From assembly GCA_036845725.1 (NCBI GenBank), contig DAIUDK010000005.1, positions 1 through 64,000 of the forward strand: a stretch of DNA of 64,000 bases. The letters are read 5' to 3'. Origin of the DNA: DSWT01 sp036845725 (GTDB lineage: Bacteria; Chloroflexota; Anaerolineae; B4-G1; SLSP01). Positions within the stretch are counted from its first letter, which is position 1, and each line of letters opens with the position of its first letter. The notes beneath the pieces were generated by a model that saw only the letters and a program-made list of their open reading frames with translations, did not search any database and had not been told where the DNA came from. Positions 42,701-51,309 of this stretch are shown here, piece by piece. The position numbers were made by a program, and so were the translations under genes.

Positions 42701-43608
42701 AGCTCGTAGGCTGCGGGCCTTTCCAGGCTGACGTAGGGCGCGATGGGACGGTAGACGGCGATGGGCGTACTCACACCCTTGACTTTTATCTCACCGAGGG
42801 AGAGCCACTCAAATTGCGTGCTGGTGAGGCGATAGGTATTCTCGCTCACCAGCACGGTGCCGGGCTCGGCAGCGGTCTCCATGCGCGCGGCCAGCGCGAT
42901 GGCCTCGCCCATGGCCGTCTCCTCCCGGTACTGGCGGTCGTTACCCACGCTGGTCACGATGACCTCGCCCGTGTTGACGCCCACACGTAGTGCCAGGCTG
43001 ATGCCCTCGCGCCTTTCCAGATCGGCGGCGAACGGTTGCAGCGCGGATTGCATCGCCATGGCGGCCAATACCGCGCGCTCCGGGTCATCCTCATGGGCCA
43101 TGGTCGTGCCGAAGAAGGCGACCAGGCCATCGCCGCGGAATTGGTCGACTTTGCCACCGAAACGGTAGACCTCTGTCTCCAGGATTTGGAGAACGCGGTT
43201 CATCATCTTGACCCAGGCCTCAGTGCCCACCTGTTCCATCAGATCGGTGGAGCCTTTGACGTCCGCGAGGATGATCGTTGCCAGACGCCGTTCCCCTTCG
43301 AGTGGGGCGAGGTCGCCGGGTTCTGACCCGCCGGATGCTGCGTTTTCTAGGGCGCCTTCCAGAACGTTTTCCGCCGAACTGACCAATGCGCTCTCCGGCG
43401 TATGCTCCGCGACGACCTCTTGGGTGCGCACCGGAATACCGTCGAACGGGCCATCAACGCTGAGGGGGCTGCCGCACTCGCTGCAAAAGCGATAGACGTG
43501 CGGATTTGCCGTCCCGCAGGCTGGACAGAGCAACTGGAGACGCGCACCGCACATACCGCAGAATTTGGCTCGCGGGCGGGCTTTGAAGCCGCATTCAGGA
43601 CATTTCAT
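39754..43608 (-). CDS. single-domain class III cyclase, ATPase, TPR protein C
   Basis: 1284 residues. Two zinc ribbons (Cys 3/6/17/20 and 28/31/42/45) precede one class III cyclase domain (about 107-270). A P-loop ATPase (GEQGMGKS near 340, FSDMHWVD near 490) and TPR repeats follow. The metal Asp pair (D116, D160) and Arg 242 are present. The transition-state Asn is Ala 238 and the purine-selecting Lys is Gln 156, so activity may be weak, altered or absent. As a homodimer it would otherwise make two sites. The ATG is preceded by a 16-bp palindrome and no SD, so its translation may be inefficient. It follows two cNMP-binding genes. Confidence 0.88.
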   Translation of the reverse strand: MKCPECGFKARPRAKFCGMCGARLQLLCPACGTANPHVYRFCSECGSPLSVDGPFDGIPVRTQEVVAEHTPESALVSSAENVLEGALENAASGGSEPGDLAPLEGERRLATIILADVKGSTDLMEQVGTEAWVKMMNRVLQILETEVYRFGGKVDQFRGDGLVAFFGTTMAHEDDPERAVLAAMAMQSALQPFAADLERREGISLALRVGVNTGEVIVTSVGNDRQYREETAMGEAIALAARMETAAEPGTVLVSENTYRLTSTQFEWLSLGEIKVKGVSTPIAVYRPIAPYVSLERPAAYELPSPLIGRDTEAEGLKDCIEDLNDGLGGIVIITGEQGMGKSLLTNEVRQYFARQNALLAEARDKGVSTTPADTEIGVIWLRGRCRSYTQSQPYAMWQDMLRSWLGICPDEPHEQTRDRLHQQAEVLWSDQADEYFPDLAMLLSLPLEVNHAEHIKRLDADSLRQQFFLTLRSWVEALTHQGPVVLTFSDMHWVDATSLDLLKYCLPLCDYTDLLWLLVFRPDRASPIWEFRHYIETEYPHRLTTLNLAPLTAEQSREMITELIGPDVLPETTQDLIINKAEGNPYYIQELVRALIFEGILTRSSEDGRWHTTQAITSIILPDSLQSLLLASIDRLTPEEQHVLQIASVVGTVFWSKIVEVLAAHPVRVKAQLTALQRAQLIRERGRTTELGIEYVFRSSLIRDAAYERLLSTQRINYHLRIADYIENHCCRADMPQPSSQFYGALAFHYQRAGMQEKELNYVLKGAEHATHIYANAEAGKQYTRALEILDVLESEADDEDQRRAIHAQRFRVLNERRAVFYLMGKFEAMWTDAKALLPLAEQLADNPAFTIDAMLQQPGVADYQSKEEIEAGIPMAQKALELAQQLGDSRREMESLIAIVNHRLALSDPEWQPLAERALELARQLQDEHYEARLLIGMGGIFAFSDEPALSMEYLEAAAALAMCQGLDDKITQMSLLNLLGLEFERSGDYYRLLIEYQQERLNISREIGHRPNESKALQACGRIQGIYLGDYQGGLGLLEECRRILVGSRDEVYPLFHIAQIQSEQYQYTEALASLERIRTIGEPVQDRGLASLKLVWAILYNALGDEAHLHMALELAEEVQQLALQSPLVSRQYEMAALCKATAAHLKLAMLAKDAAATKPGTVYGHLDSALNAAQRALDIYQTFGFVQITECVSEEILFRYSQALVANEQQEEANKYLRRAYDEMARKHALIPTDSYFRRTYLENILLHQEIRAAYAARVGLILTESGQVPHLSHVPEAF

Positions 43609-43620
43609 GATTTATGAATC

Positions 43621-43636
43621 ATGAATCATGATTCAT
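43621..43636. repeat. perfect 16-bp palindrome between cyclase C and cNMP gene
   Basis: ATGAATCATGATTCAT is self-complementary. It is preceded by another partial unit (TTATGAATC), giving a small cluster of GATTCATGATTCATGATTC-like repeats immediately upstream of cyclase C. It could be an operator, but the same motif is a common intergenic repeat. Confidence 0.55.
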
Positions 43637-43639
43637 GGT

Positions 43640-44077
43640 TTAGTAATACGCATCCAAGGCCATACGGAAGCGCTTGGCAAGCTCGACCATGATGTCTACG
43701 GCCATTTCGCCATCTCGCTTGAGCACGCCGAGGAAGTTCTCGCGGGGGAGGATCAGGCATTCCGTCGGTTCTGTGGCGATGACCGACGCGGTGCGTGGGC
43801 CGTTATCGAGCAGGGCCAATTCACCGAAGAAGTCCCCAGCTCCAAAACGGTTGACTACCGCTTTGGAACCATCGGCCTTCTCTCGAACTGCCTCGGCCTT
43901 GCCGGAGGCGATGACGAAGAAGCCGTAGCCATCCCGTCCCTGTGGTACAATCACTTCGCCAGGCGCGCAGGTGCGCTCGATGAAAAGCCGCCCCAGGTCT
44001 TGCAGTTGACGTTTTTTCAGGTTTTCGAATAAGGGCACTTTGTTGAGAATGTCTATTGCTCGTTCCAGGTCTGCCAT
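43640..44077 (-). CDS. stand-alone cyclic-nucleotide-binding protein
   Basis: 145 residues, essentially one Crp-type cNMP domain, with phosphate cassette FGELALLDNGPRTAS (Glu, Arg and Thr intact). There is no helix-turn-helix, so it is not a Crp regulator. The start at ATG 44077 follows AAGGAGGG; the frame is open 20 codons further upstream but lacks an SD there. It is about half identical by eye to the next protein upstream (44326-44757), a likely tandem duplication. It may bind the cyclase product and signal by protein contact. Confidence 0.88.
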   Translation of the reverse strand: MADLERAIDILNKVPLFENLKKRQLQDLGRLFIERTCAPGEVIVPQGRDGYGFFVIASGKAEAVREKADGSKAVVNRFGAGDFFGELALLDNGPRTASVIATEPTECLILPRENFLGVLKRDGEMAVDIMVELAKRFRMALDAYY

Positions 44078-44275
44078 AATGGGTCCCTCCTTAAATAAGT
44101 TGCAGGTCACAAATTGAAGGTTAAAAACGCTGCACACTTGATATTATAGTCCAACGGTGGGGCGATGCAAACAGGCTCTTGTCATTCTCCTGGTACAACG
44201 TACCCCAAGTCTCTGTCTGATGCAGATGCGGTCTAAAAGTCTGGGATAAAAGAGTATTGGGGGGAACGATAATGA

Positions 44276-44306
44276 AAACCCGACAGGTTTCAAACCTGTC
44301 GGGTTT
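44276..44306. repeat. 31-bp perfect palindrome between two cNMP genes
   Basis: AAACCCGACAGGTTT (44276-44290), one base, then its exact complement AAACCTGTCGGGTTT (44292-44306). It resembles the palindromes at 13805 and 18963 in having an AGGTTT/AAACCT core. It sits in a 248-base gap that otherwise shows no gene, and could also act as a terminator or mRNA-stabilising hairpin. Confidence 0.8.
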
Positions 44307-44325
44307 GGCGGTACAAAAACGCTCA

Positions 44326-44757
44326 CTACATAATCGCCAGCACGCGGCTAAAGCGCGCCGCCAGTTCTTGTAGCACGGCGACGGCCATCTCCGCATCCTC
44401 GCGCAGTAAGCCGAGGAAGTCCCATTGCGCCAGCACCAGGCAGCATGTGGGTTCGACGGCGATCACTGAGGCTGTGCGCATCTGTTCGGTTAACAGCGCC
44501 ATCTCGCCGAAGAAGTCGCCCGGATCCAGCGGATTTAGCACAACCTGCGTCCCATCAGCTTGCTCGTGGACGGCCTCGGCCTGGCCCTCCATGATGATGA
44601 AGAAGCCCTCGCCGCCCTTGCCCTGGGTGACGATCTTTTCGCCTGGGGCATAGGTGCGTTCGACGAAGCGTTTGCCCACTTGTTCGATCTGCCGCCGGTT
44701 CAATCTTCGGAACAGCGGCGTGCGTTGCAGGATGGTCAATCTGTCAACTACGACCAT
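44326..44757 (-). CDS. stand-alone cyclic-nucleotide-binding protein at the end of the opp operon
   Basis: 143 residues forming a single cNMP beta-roll with cassette FGEMALLTEQMRTAS (Glu, Arg and Thr intact) and a C-terminal helix. No DNA-binding domain is present. Its ATG lies one base after the stop of the OppF-like ATPase gene, so the two are translationally coupled. That ties cyclic-nucleotide signalling to the transporter operon. A regulatory contact with the transporter ATPases is inferred from this arrangement only. Confidence 0.87.
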   Translation of the reverse strand: MVVVDRLTILQRTPLFRRLNRRQIEQVGKRFVERTYAPGEKIVTQGKGGEGFFIIMEGQAEAVHEQADGTQVVLNPLDPGDFFGEMALLTEQMRTASVIAVEPTCCLVLAQWDFLGLLREDAEMAVAVLQELAARFSRVLAIM

Positions 44758-44758
44758 A

Positions 44759-45805
<1,047 letters not shown>

Positions 45806-45819
45806 ATTCGTTCTACCTC

Positions 45820-46893
45820 CTAAACGTTCTCGTATAACAGACAGCGGGCCCAGTGATCCGGCTCAACCTCAATCCAGTTGGGCGTCATCACATCGCACTT
45901 GCCTGGCATGAACGATGGGCAGCGTGGGTGGAAGACACAGCCACTTGGCAGGTGGAAGGGATCGGGCACCATGCCTTTGATAGAGGCCAGACGCTCGCTG
46001 GAACGTTTTCCTACTTTGGGAATGGATTGCAGCAGCGCGCGGGTGTACGGGTGCTTGGGTTCGTAGAAGACCCGATCGGTGCTGGCGGCCTCCACTTGCT
46101 TGCCCATGTACATCACCACGATTTCCTTCGCCATCTCCGCCACCACGCCCAGGTTGTGGGTGATGAACATGATGGACATCTCCATTGATTCCTGCAGCTC
46201 GCGCATCAGGTCGAGAATTTGCGCCTCGATAGACACATCGAGCGCCGTCGTTGGCTCATCCGCAATCAGCATGAACGGCTGGCATGAGAGCGCAATGGCG
46301 ATCATCACCCGCTGGCGTTGCCCGCCGGAAAGCTGGTGCGGGTAGGCGTCTACGCGCTCGTGGGGCTTGGGGATGCCCACCTTTTGCAGCATCTCGATGG
46401 AGATTTCGCGGGCTTCTTCCTTGGTCACCGGGCGGTATTGCATCATCTGCTGTGCCATCTGCTCGCCTACGGTTTTCGGAATCAGCCGGTGCAGATTTAG
46501 GGCTTCGCCGATGTGCGTGCCGGTGGTGTAAACAGGGGTCAGCGAACTCATCGGCTCCTGGAAGATCATAGCAAACTCGCCGCCGCGAATCCTGCGGATC
46601 ACATCGCCATCAGGATCGAGCTTCGTGATATTGACGACCTCGGAAGGCTTTTGTGGATTGAATTTATCCCGGCGGTAGTAGATGATTTCACCTTCGGAGA
46701 TCTTGCCGGGCTTGGGCACCATCTGCATCACGGCTTTGGCGGTAATGGATTTACCACACCCGCTTTCGCCGATCACACCCAACGTCTCACCCCGGTTGAT
46801 GGTCAAGGTAAAACCGTCGACGCCGTGGATGATGCCATCGCGCACTTCGAACTGTACGTGTAAATCTTTGATTTCAACTAAAGGTTCGGCCAT
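45820..46893 (-). CDS. oligopeptide/dipeptide-type ABC transporter ATPase (OppD/DppD-like)
   Basis: 357 residues. Walker A GESGCGKSITAK (near 41), signature LSGGQRQRVMIAIAL (near 168), Walker B MLIADEPTTALD, and the Opp-type C-terminal CVFHPRCPSFMPGKC segment. An insertion around residues 75-100 (YYRRDKFNPQ) lengthens the N-terminal lobe. AAAGGAGG precedes the ATG. It is the first of the two ATPase genes after the permeases, with a 12-base gap. Confidence 0.93.
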   Translation of the reverse strand: MAEPLVEIKDLHVQFEVRDGIIHGVDGFTLTINRGETLGVIGESGCGKSITAKAVMQMVPKPGKISEGEIIYYRRDKFNPQKPSEVVNITKLDPDGDVIRRIRGGEFAMIFQEPMSSLTPVYTTGTHIGEALNLHRLIPKTVGEQMAQQMMQYRPVTKEEAREISIEMLQKVGIPKPHERVDAYPHQLSGGQRQRVMIAIALSCQPFMLIADEPTTALDVSIEAQILDLMRELQESMEMSIMFITHNLGVVAEMAKEIVVMYMGKQVEAASTDRVFYEPKHPYTRALLQSIPKVGKRSSERLASIKGMVPDPFHLPSGCVFHPRCPSFMPGKCDVMTPNWIEVEPDHWARCLLYENV

Positions 46894-46905
46894 TGCATCC
46901 TCCTT

Positions 46906-48060
46906 TTACCGCCCACCGTAGGGATCCATCGCGTCGCGCAGCCCGTCCCCGAGCATGTTGAAGGCCAGTACGGCGATGATGATGAAGGGGACGGTGATCA
47001 GCTGCCAGGGCGCAAAGCGGATGACCCGCACGCTGCTGACTTCTTGTAGCAGAACGCCCCAACTGGTGAGCGGTGGGCGCAAGCCCAGACCCAACCAACT
47101 CAGGGCCGTTTCCGAGAGGATCATGCCTGGGATCATCAACGTGGCGATGACGATGACGTGGCTCAATGTACCGGGCAGCAGATGGCGGAACATAATCCGC
47201 CGGTCGCTGGCACCGGCGCTCTGGGCTGCCAACACGTATTCGCGCTCACGTAGTGAGAGAATCAGCCCGCGAACCTGCCGGGCCAATCCGCCCCAGCGGA
47301 TGAAGACGAGAATCAACGTCAACATAAAGTAGACCAGGATGGGCGACCATGTAACCGGGATCGCTGCTGCCAGCGCCATAAAGAGCGGAATATCTGGGAA
47401 AGCGCCGACAAATTCGACCAACCGCTGGATCAGGATGTCTGTCATGCCGCCGTAGTAACCAGAGATTGTGCCCATCACCATTCCCAAGATCAGCGTGAAG
47501 CCTTGTCCGATTAGTCCCAACAGTAGCGACAGCCGCCCGCCGTAGAAGATACGGGAGAAAAGATCGCGGCCTACACGGTCGGTGCCAAACAAGAAAACGG
47601 TCCCATCCGGGTATTTTTCCGTATTCACGCCAAAGAGGTGTATATTGGTGGGAATCAACCCTAGTAGTTTGTACGGTTGGCCTTTGACGAAAAAGGAAAT
47701 GGGATAGATCTTTTCTTTATTCACCACCCAACTGCGCCGGCGCTGTACTGCATCGATTTGTTGATCCAGGCCATAGACGGCCGGACGTAGGCTGAAGTTC
47801 CCCTGGGGGTTTTTGAAGACCAGGGGTTGCGGGCGCGCTTCCAGGAAATTGGATTGGTAATCTAGGCGATACGGGGAGACAAATTCGGCGAATAGACCGC
47901 ACGACGCGTAGAGGAGGACGATGATGATGGCACCTACAATCGCCAGCTTGTTCTTCTTGAACTTCCACCACACCAGGCTCCAGTAAGCCTGGCTAAGTTG
48001 TTGTTGCTTAGCTTTCTCTACAGGTTCAGACTTATTGGGGGTAACTTGAGGTTCTTCCAT
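46906..48060 (-). CDS. ABC transporter permease (OppC/DppC-like)
   Basis: 384 residues. A cytosolic N-terminus is followed by a first helix (about 37-58), then a long periplasmic loop. The binding-protein-dependent transport domain has five more helices and the EAA-like loop LREREYVLAAQSAGASDRRIM (middle of the C-terminal half). It pairs with the OppB-like permease 13 bases upstream. The periplasmic loop of over 100 residues between helix 1 and the core is long for OppC. Confidence 0.9.
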   Translation of the reverse strand: MEEPQVTPNKSEPVEKAKQQQLSQAYWSLVWWKFKKNKLAIVGAIIIVLLYASCGLFAEFVSPYRLDYQSNFLEARPQPLVFKNPQGNFSLRPAVYGLDQQIDAVQRRRSWVVNKEKIYPISFFVKGQPYKLLGLIPTNIHLFGVNTEKYPDGTVFLFGTDRVGRDLFSRIFYGGRLSLLLGLIGQGFTLILGMVMGTISGYYGGMTDILIQRLVEFVGAFPDIPLFMALAAAIPVTWSPILVYFMLTLILVFIRWGGLARQVRGLILSLREREYVLAAQSAGASDRRIMFRHLLPGTLSHVIVIATLMIPGMILSETALSWLGLGLRPPLTSWGVLLQEVSSVRVIRFAPWQLITVPFIIIAVLAFNMLGDGLRDAMDPYGGR

Positions 48061-48073
48061 TGCTGTCCCCTCC

Positions 48074-49060
48074 TTAATCCAGGCGGATGCGCGGATCGAG
48101 CGCAGCCAGCAAGAGGTCGCCGATCAGCGTGCCGATCATCGTCATCAGGACGATAAACACGAGCACCGTCCCGGCCAGGAACATATCCTGTGTCGTTAGG
48201 GCTTGGACGAAGAGCGGGCCGACCGTGGGCAGGTTTAGTACCGTCGCCACCAGCGCGTCGCCGGCCACGATGCTTGGCAGCGCCTCCGAGGTTAGAATGA
48301 CGATGAGCGGGTTAATCGCCACGCGCACCGCATGTTTCCAGGTCACTTTCCCGCCTTTCAATCCCCGCGCGCGCGCGGCTTCCACAAAGGGCTGGCCGAG
48401 TGTTTCCAACAGGTTGCCGCGCATAATGCGCACCAACCCTGCCGTGCCGGTTACGCTGCTGATCAATGCTGGAATCCAGATGTGCTTGAGCAGGTCAACG
48501 ACCCGCGCCCAACTCCACGGCGCATCGATGAACTCACGCGAGAATAGCCCGCCGACCTCTACTTTCAGAACCATCATCGCAAAGAAGAGGACCAGCAACG
48601 CCAGCAGGAAACCCGGCATGCCCAGGCCCAAAAAGCTCATCGTGGTGACGATCTGATCGCCGAGGGAATATTGATGTGTGGCCGAGTAAACCCCGATAGG
48701 TATCGCCAGACACCAGACGATGGTGATACTGGAAAGCGCCAACAACACCGACATCAAAGCTCGCTGTCCGATGATTTCCTTGACCGGGCGCTCGTATTGA
48801 AACGACTCCCCGAAGTCTCCCTTGATGAAATTGCTGGCCCAGTTCCAGTAGCGCGTTAATAGTGGTTGATCCAGTTTGTACCGCGCGCGATAGTCCTCAA
48901 TGCGCAATTGTGCGCTACGATCGCCAATCGCCTGCAATTGTTGGAGTTTGATGGTCAGGTAATCGCCGGGAGGTAATTCGATGATCAGGAAGCTGACGAA
49001 GGAGACCAGGACAATCATGACGATCATGTAGAGTATTCGTCTTGCAATATACGATAGCAT
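48074..49060 (-). CDS. ABC transporter permease (OppB/DppB-like)
   Basis: 328 residues with six predicted helices. It has the normal OppB N-terminus (MLSYIARRILYMIVMIVL), the LDQPLLTRYW segment before the second helix, and the EAA-like loop VEAARARGLKGGKVTWKHAV. It forms the heterodimeric channel with the next gene. GGAGG lies before the ATG. Confidence 0.92.
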   Translation of the reverse strand: MLSYIARRILYMIVMIVLVSFVSFLIIELPPGDYLTIKLQQLQAIGDRSAQLRIEDYRARYKLDQPLLTRYWNWASNFIKGDFGESFQYERPVKEIIGQRALMSVLLALSSITIVWCLAIPIGVYSATHQYSLGDQIVTTMSFLGLGMPGFLLALLVLFFAMMVLKVEVGGLFSREFIDAPWSWARVVDLLKHIWIPALISSVTGTAGLVRIMRGNLLETLGQPFVEAARARGLKGGKVTWKHAVRVAINPLIVILTSEALPSIVAGDALVATVLNLPTVGPLFVQALTTQDMFLAGTVLVFIVLMTMIGTLIGDLLLAALDPRIRLD

Positions 49061-49129
49061 TGTTGCCTCCTTTCCCGCAATGAAAAAATGGCGGGTGGGG
49101 AAGGTCTCCCCACCCGCCAGGAAAGTAGC

Positions 49130-51163
49130 CTATTTATCCATCCAGTACTGCTCAGGATTGGAGTTGCCGGGGGTGCCGGGCGCCCAAGGGCCAATCACGC
49201 CGTATTCGTAGACGTTCTTGAAGTAGTTCTTGCAGACCACCGGTTGCGGCTGGTCGCCCGCCGCGCCGATGATGAAGGGTCCTTCCTCGATGTAGACGTC
49301 GATGGCTTCCCAGACCAACTCGTGGCGCTTCTGCTCATCAGGTTCTTGCAGACCCTGGCGATAGATCTCCTGCAGGCGCGCTGCCGGGCTGCCGGGTTCG
49401 GGTTCCCACCCGTCCTCGCCGCCGGTCTTGTAGTACTGACCCTGCATGGGGAAGGCCCGAGTCCCTTCACCGACACCGCGTACCGGGAAGACCCAGTCGG
49501 GGTAGGTCCACAGGTCGAGTTCCGAAGCATGCGTGGTGGCCAACATAAACAAACCGTTATCACGGTTGGACCCGCCGTCGGCGGTGCCGATGGCGTTATC
49601 GATGAGCACCTTGACGCCGATGTCTTCCAGGTTCTTCCTGTAGACCTCGACGAACTCGGTATTCACCGTTGGGGCGCTCCAGTCGTTCAACTGGATGATG
49701 AGCGTGAACTCTTTGCCGCTCGGCAAGTCGCGAATGCCGTCGCCGGTCGCATCCACGAAACCGGCCGCATCGAAGTACTCCTTGGCCTTGTCGGGGCTGT
49801 ATTCGGCGTAGGCGTTGGCCCATTTCTCGTAGACCGCCATCCCTTCAGGTGAGCTGGTGAAGTGCGGGGATTGCGGGCTGATGGTGAAGTTCTTTGCCTC
49901 GCCGATGCCGTCCCAGGCCACATCGATGACGCGTTGGCGATCCATCGCGTGGGAGAGACCGCGCAGGAAATTCTTGTCGCGCAGCAGCTTGCGGACTTCG
50001 ACGTCGATCTCAGGCTCGGTCGCGGGGTCGTATTCCATAGCGGTGTGATAGTCCTGGTTCACGATGATCCCAGGCCACGCGCCAGCGCCGTTCATCCAGC
50101 CGTCTACCAGGCGGAAATCGCCCGCTTCGGCGTTCTCCAGCAGGAAGGGAGTGTCCGCGGGGCTGCCGTTGTAGCGGAAGTTGCAGTCGTACCGCCCTTG
50201 CGCCACTTGCAGCAACCGCACCTCGTTGTCTTCTACCACTTCTACCCGGATGTAGTCGATGTAGGGCAGTTGATTGCCTTCGGGGTCGACCTTCCAGTAG
50301 TAGGGGTTGCGCTCCAGGAGGCGATATTCGCCGGCCTTGTATTCTTTCAGACACCACGCCATCAAGCAGGGATAGCCAGGGGTGTCGAACCAGCGATCCA
50401 TCAGATCCAGTTCGGTGTAGCCTTCGGCGCCAGCCTTGCCCTCATATTCAGGGTGATACTGTTTGAGGAAGTGCGCCGGTTTCATCAGCGGGTCCCATTC
50501 CCAGTGACCTTGCGCTAAAACGTAGGGCATGATGTACTGTGGGGCATCGAACTTGAGCACCCAGGTGTAGTCGTCGGGGAATTCCATGGTGATGGGGGTG
50601 CCATCGGTGTTGCGACCCCACCAGGGAACACTGACCGTTTTGTACTCTTCGTTCAACGCCATGTCTTCCCACCAGAACTTCATGTCGGCCATAGTGAAAG
50701 GCTCGCCATCGGACCACTTGATGCCCCGGCGGAACTTGAAGGTGATGGTCTTGCCTCCGTCGCTCCAGGTGGGCATTTCGGTCAACAGACCTGGCTCGTA
50801 ACCGGTGAGATCGGCCTTCCAGCGGACGGGTGGGTCGTACAGCTTCATCAAAATATTGCCGGCGCCTTCCCACCAGGTCACATCGTTCCAGGTGCCGCCG
50901 TACTTGCCGATGGAGTCGACCACCGGAACAACCATAACATCCAGCGGCAGACGCTCCTCAACCGGGGGCAAGTTCATGCTATCCAGCATTGGGGCTTGCT
51001 TGTATTTGCTCGGCGCGGGTTCCTCTTTAGTTTCCGGAACAGCAGTGGCTGCCGGGGCCTGGGTTGTTGGTTCGGCCGTCGGCGCGGGTGTTTGCTTGCA
51101 TCCCGTAACCACCAACGCAAAAATCATCAATACACTAAACAGTAGAGACAGTCGCTTCTTCAT
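49130..51163 (-). CDS. ABC transporter solute-binding lipoprotein (family 5)
   Basis: 677 residues, long for the family. A signal peptide ends in lipobox VTGC (Cys 22), followed by a Thr/Pro/Ala linker and the binding fold (YGGTWNDVTWW; FRRGIKWSDGEPFTMADM). Extra Trp-rich segments suggest a ligand class other than short peptides; a sugar-containing or larger substrate is possible but not shown. AAGGAGG stands before the ATG, and the stop of a 20-codon ORF abuts that SD. It is the first transporter gene of the operon; the GntR-SBP regulator lies just upstream. Confidence 0.92.
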   Translation of the reverse strand: MKKRLSLLFSVLMIFALVVTGCKQTPAPTAEPTTQAPAATAVPETKEEPAPSKYKQAPMLDSMNLPPVEERLPLDVMVVPVVDSIGKYGGTWNDVTWWEGAGNILMKLYDPPVRWKADLTGYEPGLLTEMPTWSDGGKTITFKFRRGIKWSDGEPFTMADMKFWWEDMALNEEYKTVSVPWWGRNTDGTPITMEFPDDYTWVLKFDAPQYIMPYVLAQGHWEWDPLMKPAHFLKQYHPEYEGKAGAEGYTELDLMDRWFDTPGYPCLMAWCLKEYKAGEYRLLERNPYYWKVDPEGNQLPYIDYIRVEVVEDNEVRLLQVAQGRYDCNFRYNGSPADTPFLLENAEAGDFRLVDGWMNGAGAWPGIIVNQDYHTAMEYDPATEPEIDVEVRKLLRDKNFLRGLSHAMDRQRVIDVAWDGIGEAKNFTISPQSPHFTSSPEGMAVYEKWANAYAEYSPDKAKEYFDAAGFVDATGDGIRDLPSGKEFTLIIQLNDWSAPTVNTEFVEVYRKNLEDIGVKVLIDNAIGTADGGSNRDNGLFMLATTHASELDLWTYPDWVFPVRGVGEGTRAFPMQGQYYKTGGEDGWEPEPGSPAARLQEIYRQGLQEPDEQKRHELVWEAIDVYIEEGPFIIGAAGDQPQPVVCKNYFKNVYEYGVIGPWAPGTPGNSNPEQYWMDK

Positions 51164-51175
51164 ACGAACCTCCTT

Positions 51176-51238
51176 CTAGGTTATACTGGTTATGAAATTT
51201 GGGAACAGTAATGTATCATTTGCTCTATATCTTTGCAT
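51176..51238 (-). CDS. small ORF or leader peptide before the opp operon
   Basis: A 20-codon ORF (ATG 51236-51238, TAG 51176-51178) encoding MQRYRANDTLLFPNF and five more residues. It has a near-perfect SD, TTAAGGAGGTGCA, directly before its ATG. Its TAG abuts the AAGGAGG that serves the binding lipoprotein, so ribosomes finishing it would sit on the next SD, a typical coupling arrangement. Real translation is inferred only from the SD. Confidence 0.5.
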   Translation of the reverse strand: MQRYRANDTLLFPNFITSIT

Positions 51239-51263
51239 TGCACCTCCTTAAAATGGTTATGAA
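51187..51263. promoter_or_regulatory. pair of TGGTTATGAA direct repeats ahead of the opp operon
   Basis: TGGTTATGAA occurs at 51187-51196 and 51254-51263, 67 bases apart, each just upstream (minus strand) of an SD. They may be operator sites for the adjacent GntR-type regulator or the remnant of a duplicated leader. Confidence 0.4.
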
Positions 51264-51309
51264 CCCTCCTGTGTTGCACTTGTGGCGCCGTTAAGCGTCG
51301 CTTGAAAAC

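Noticed and set aside
44078..44325. Possible small gene in the gap between the two cNMP proteins
   Set aside because: Short frames there have no SD or similarity, and the 31-bp palindrome occupies part of the gap.
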